Below, piece after piece: positions 61,875 through 64,000 of a DNA stretch of 64,000 nucleotides. A model generated the notes under the pieces. It had not been told where the DNA came from. It ran no database searches and worked only from the letters and a program-made list of their open reading frames with translations. The position numbers and the translations under genes are program-made. The stretch comes from Diphasiastrum complanatum (Eukaryota > Streptophyta > Lycopodiopsida > Lycopodiales > Lycopodiaceae), in the NCBI GenBank assembly GCA_029204225.1, contig CM055102.1, positions 21,553,894 through 21,617,893 on the forward strand. The letters run 5' to 3'. The first letter of the stretch is position 1. Every line of letters starts with the position of its first letter.

Positions 61875-63055
61875 TTAGGCTTGCTGAATTGGCGGAGCAG
61901 GCTGCCAGAACTTGCATAATCGGCTGTCATTTACCGGAGTATCAAATTGTTTTCCATCCAAGTGCTCAAGAATTACTGCGCCATAGTTCAAGATTTCCTT
62001 CACTTTATACGGGCCTTCCCCGGTAAACTTCAACTTACCCTTGATCAGCTTGATTTTGTACATCAATGCAAGATCTCCTGCTTTCAGATCTTTTTGTGCA
62101 AATGACGATCGTGCCATGCCTTGCGACGGGCTTTCTCTGTTGCTAAGGCATGAACTGCCATCAATCGGGTTTCACGTAATTTGTGCAACGCTTCATGACG
62201 GACTTGTAAGGACATACATCATTTAAGCGTTCCGTTGCTGCTATGCGTAAAAATGGGATTAAAAATTCAATTGGCATAACAACATCTTGACCATAAACCA
62301 GTTGAAAAGGTGTTTGATTTGTAGTAATTTTGTAAGCGATTCTGAATGTCCATAATGCTACATACAGTTTATGTTCCCAATCGGACCGACTTGTTTCAAC
62401 TGTCTTTGTCATAATGGTGTAGAGAATCTTATTGGAAGATTCAGCTTGGCCATTCCCTCTGGGATAATAGGGAATACTAAATATGTGTATAACGAAAAAA
62501 TCTTCCAGTAAACACTTTATTGTTTGATTAACAAAGTGTGTACCCCGGTCATTGACAATTTTGATCGGACATCCAAATCTGATTATAATATTTTCACCAT
62601 AGATTTCGCATCAGCCACTTTGACAGCTTTGGCTTCAACCCACTTGGTCATATAATCAGTTGCGACGATAATGTATTGGGCCTGAGATCCTTGCGCGGCA
62701 GGATGAATAGGACCAACATAATCCAATCTCCATTTTTCAAACGGTGCTTGCAATAAAACCGGATGTAAGGGTTCATAATCCTGTCGAGTAGGCCATCATG
62801 CTCGCTGGCAAACATCACACGTCTGAATAAAATTTTTTGTGTCCTTATTTAGCGTAGGCCACCAACAACCGGATTGTAAAAGTTTGCGAATAGTAATATC
62901 TGTAGAGAAGTGTCCTCCACCCATGACATCATGTGAAAACATGATTAAATCTGGTACTTCATGCAGTAAAACACATCTTCATAAAATATTATCTGATCCA
63001 CGACGGTACAATTGTCCTGCAATTAATTGATAAGGTTGAGCCTTATGAATCAATT
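61875..63055 (-). pseudogene. Element B integrase (broken)
   Basis: The minus strand reads PYQLIAGQLYRRGSDN, then GGGHFSTDITIRKLLQSGCW and CDVCQRA (HHCC finger), LDYVGPIHPAAQ and YIIVATDYMTKWVEAKAVK, then frameshifts at about 62590-62420. FRIAYKITTNQTPFQLVYGQ follows, and the C-terminus is GEGPYKVKEILNYGAVILEH ending VNDSRLCKFWQP. The C-terminal pattern is like element A's and lacks a chromodomain. The catalytic SD block is disrupted (about 62560). Confidence 0.9.
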
Positions 63056-63971
63056 GTCTTTAAGTTAAGACATGGCTCACTGGTATGAGATCATCCTCAA
63101 TTGGATCTGGTATAGGTTCTGTTGATATCCAGGCTACATTCAGCACATTTAGTGGAAACGAAATTGGTGTATCCAAAGTTCGATCTAATAAGGAAATGTC
63201 GCTCAACTCTGATTGAATATCTTGTTGACACATATATCCTGTTGTACAATCAATTGTTGCAAGAGCTTTATTCCAATTGACAGTATCCATTTGAGAATCG
63301 TAGTGAACTCCCAATTTTTTCTCTGTTCGATCACAAGTGTGATCCGTTGTTGATGAATCGTCATCTGCTTTTTGAACCACTGGTCTGATAGTCCAAGTCG
63401 TAGGATCAACTTTAACTGCATGTTCACAATTTTCAAAAGTGATTTTTTCGGTACTCCAGTTATGAATTACTTGCGCAACTCGTAAGCATAAACGTCCTAA
63501 TAGAACTCGGTAGACATTTGGTGCGTCTGGTAAGTCCATCACGACGAAAGTAATGACGAACTGTACTCCTGCAATCTTGACAGATATATCTTCCACCATT
63601 CCTCGTGGACGAACTGTTATTTGATTCGCTAGCTTAATAGCAAAAGTAGCAGGCTTAATCTTTGTAAGGCCCCATTTTGTACATAGCTTTGTAGAAATCA
63701 GGTTAACTCCTGAACCGCCATCCATCACGGTTGCTTCTTTAGAAAATTGTCTATGTCATATCGGCAGAGTGATATTCTTTTGTTCACTTTCCGAAGTGGC
63801 TCCAACATGGAGTACATTGTTAGATTCTTCAAATCCAACACAGAAAAGCGGCTCCTGGTGGACTTCTAGTTCTTCTTGAGCTAACTTTTGCGCTAAGACT
63901 TCTTTAGCTTTTGGCACCAACTTTAGAAACTCTCCCAATGAAATATTGATCTTGCTAGACAAAATGTTCAT
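63056..63971 (-). pseudogene. Element B protease; RT and RNase H deleted
   Basis: The minus strand 63971-63756 reads a gag-type end (ISLGEFLKLVPKAKEVLAQK). After a stop and frameshift the protease reads MDGGSGVNLISTKLC (D-G-G-S-G-V-N in place of D-x-G-S-S-V-N), IRPRGMVEDISVKI-type strands and VYRVLLGRLCLR (the LLGR/LLGRPW motif). It then passes into a linker that runs directly to integrase at about 63050. No RT or RNase H motif lies between, so a deletion of the order of 1.5-2 kb is inferred. The window ends inside the element. Confidence 0.85.
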
Positions 63972-64000
63972 GAGTAATTCTATATGCGGTGCTTTCGGTT

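Overview
This window looks like nuclear DNA of a land plant with a large, repeat-rich genome. It holds one convincing intact host gene, an RTF2-type gene at 11603-12718. Almost all other recognisable coding sequence is decayed Ty1/copia or Ty3/gypsy retrotransposon, mixed with long GA/CT/AC microsatellites. The host could be a lycophyte, fern, bryophyte or another plant; nothing seen fixes the species. The Penelope-like element described below belongs by architecture to a group reported from green algae and spike mosses, which leans weakly toward a non-seed plant.

Layout. 1-9715: a minus-strand copia element (copia-1) split by a later LTR-bounded insertion with a 4.8-kb apparently non-coding interior (561-6266). 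9716-10330: a TTTCG-rich, roughly 160-bp repeat ending at a plus-strand primer binding site. 10330-12900: RTF2 with its promoter and 3' end. 14332-19120: a Penelope-like element with an N-terminal GIY-YIG-like nuclease, a downstream reverse transcriptase and pseudo-LTRs. A copia RNase H scrap is embedded in it. 19121-25600: mostly non-coding AT-rich DNA with microsatellites and a perfect 18-bp hairpin. 25602-26083: an alpha-tubulin pseudogene that keeps an intron. 26160-30531: a gypsy RT scrap, copia-2 with its primer binding site and LTR-like flank, and a gypsy integrase scrap.

30648-38059: Ty3 element A on the minus strand (protease, RT, RNase H, integrase), followed 3' by a TTCnnGAA-rich spacer, an extra coiled-coil ORF and an LTR. 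38060-41090: 5'-truncated plus-strand copia-4 with its 3' LTR. 41091-41589: a second, partial copy of element A's LTR. 42706-50083: copia-3 on the minus strand with both LTRs, interrupted by a 3.3-kb solo-LTR-like insertion (44127-47432). 50381-51623: the 3' end of element C (extra ORF tail plus LTR, plus strand). 51840-52740: a copia 3' end. 53530-55930: an isolated gag-like polyprotein with two gag modules. 56620-57090: a GA minisatellite. 57440-63971: element B on the minus strand (protease, integrase, extra ORF, LTR; no RT left).

Two things stand out. The first is the permuted Penelope-like element. The second is a Ty3 family, seen as elements A, B and C, that carries a long extra ORF of unknown function between integrase and the 3' LTR. 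Nearly all mobile-element genes here carry stops or frameshifts, so the window reads as nested, mostly dead retrotransposons around one live gene.
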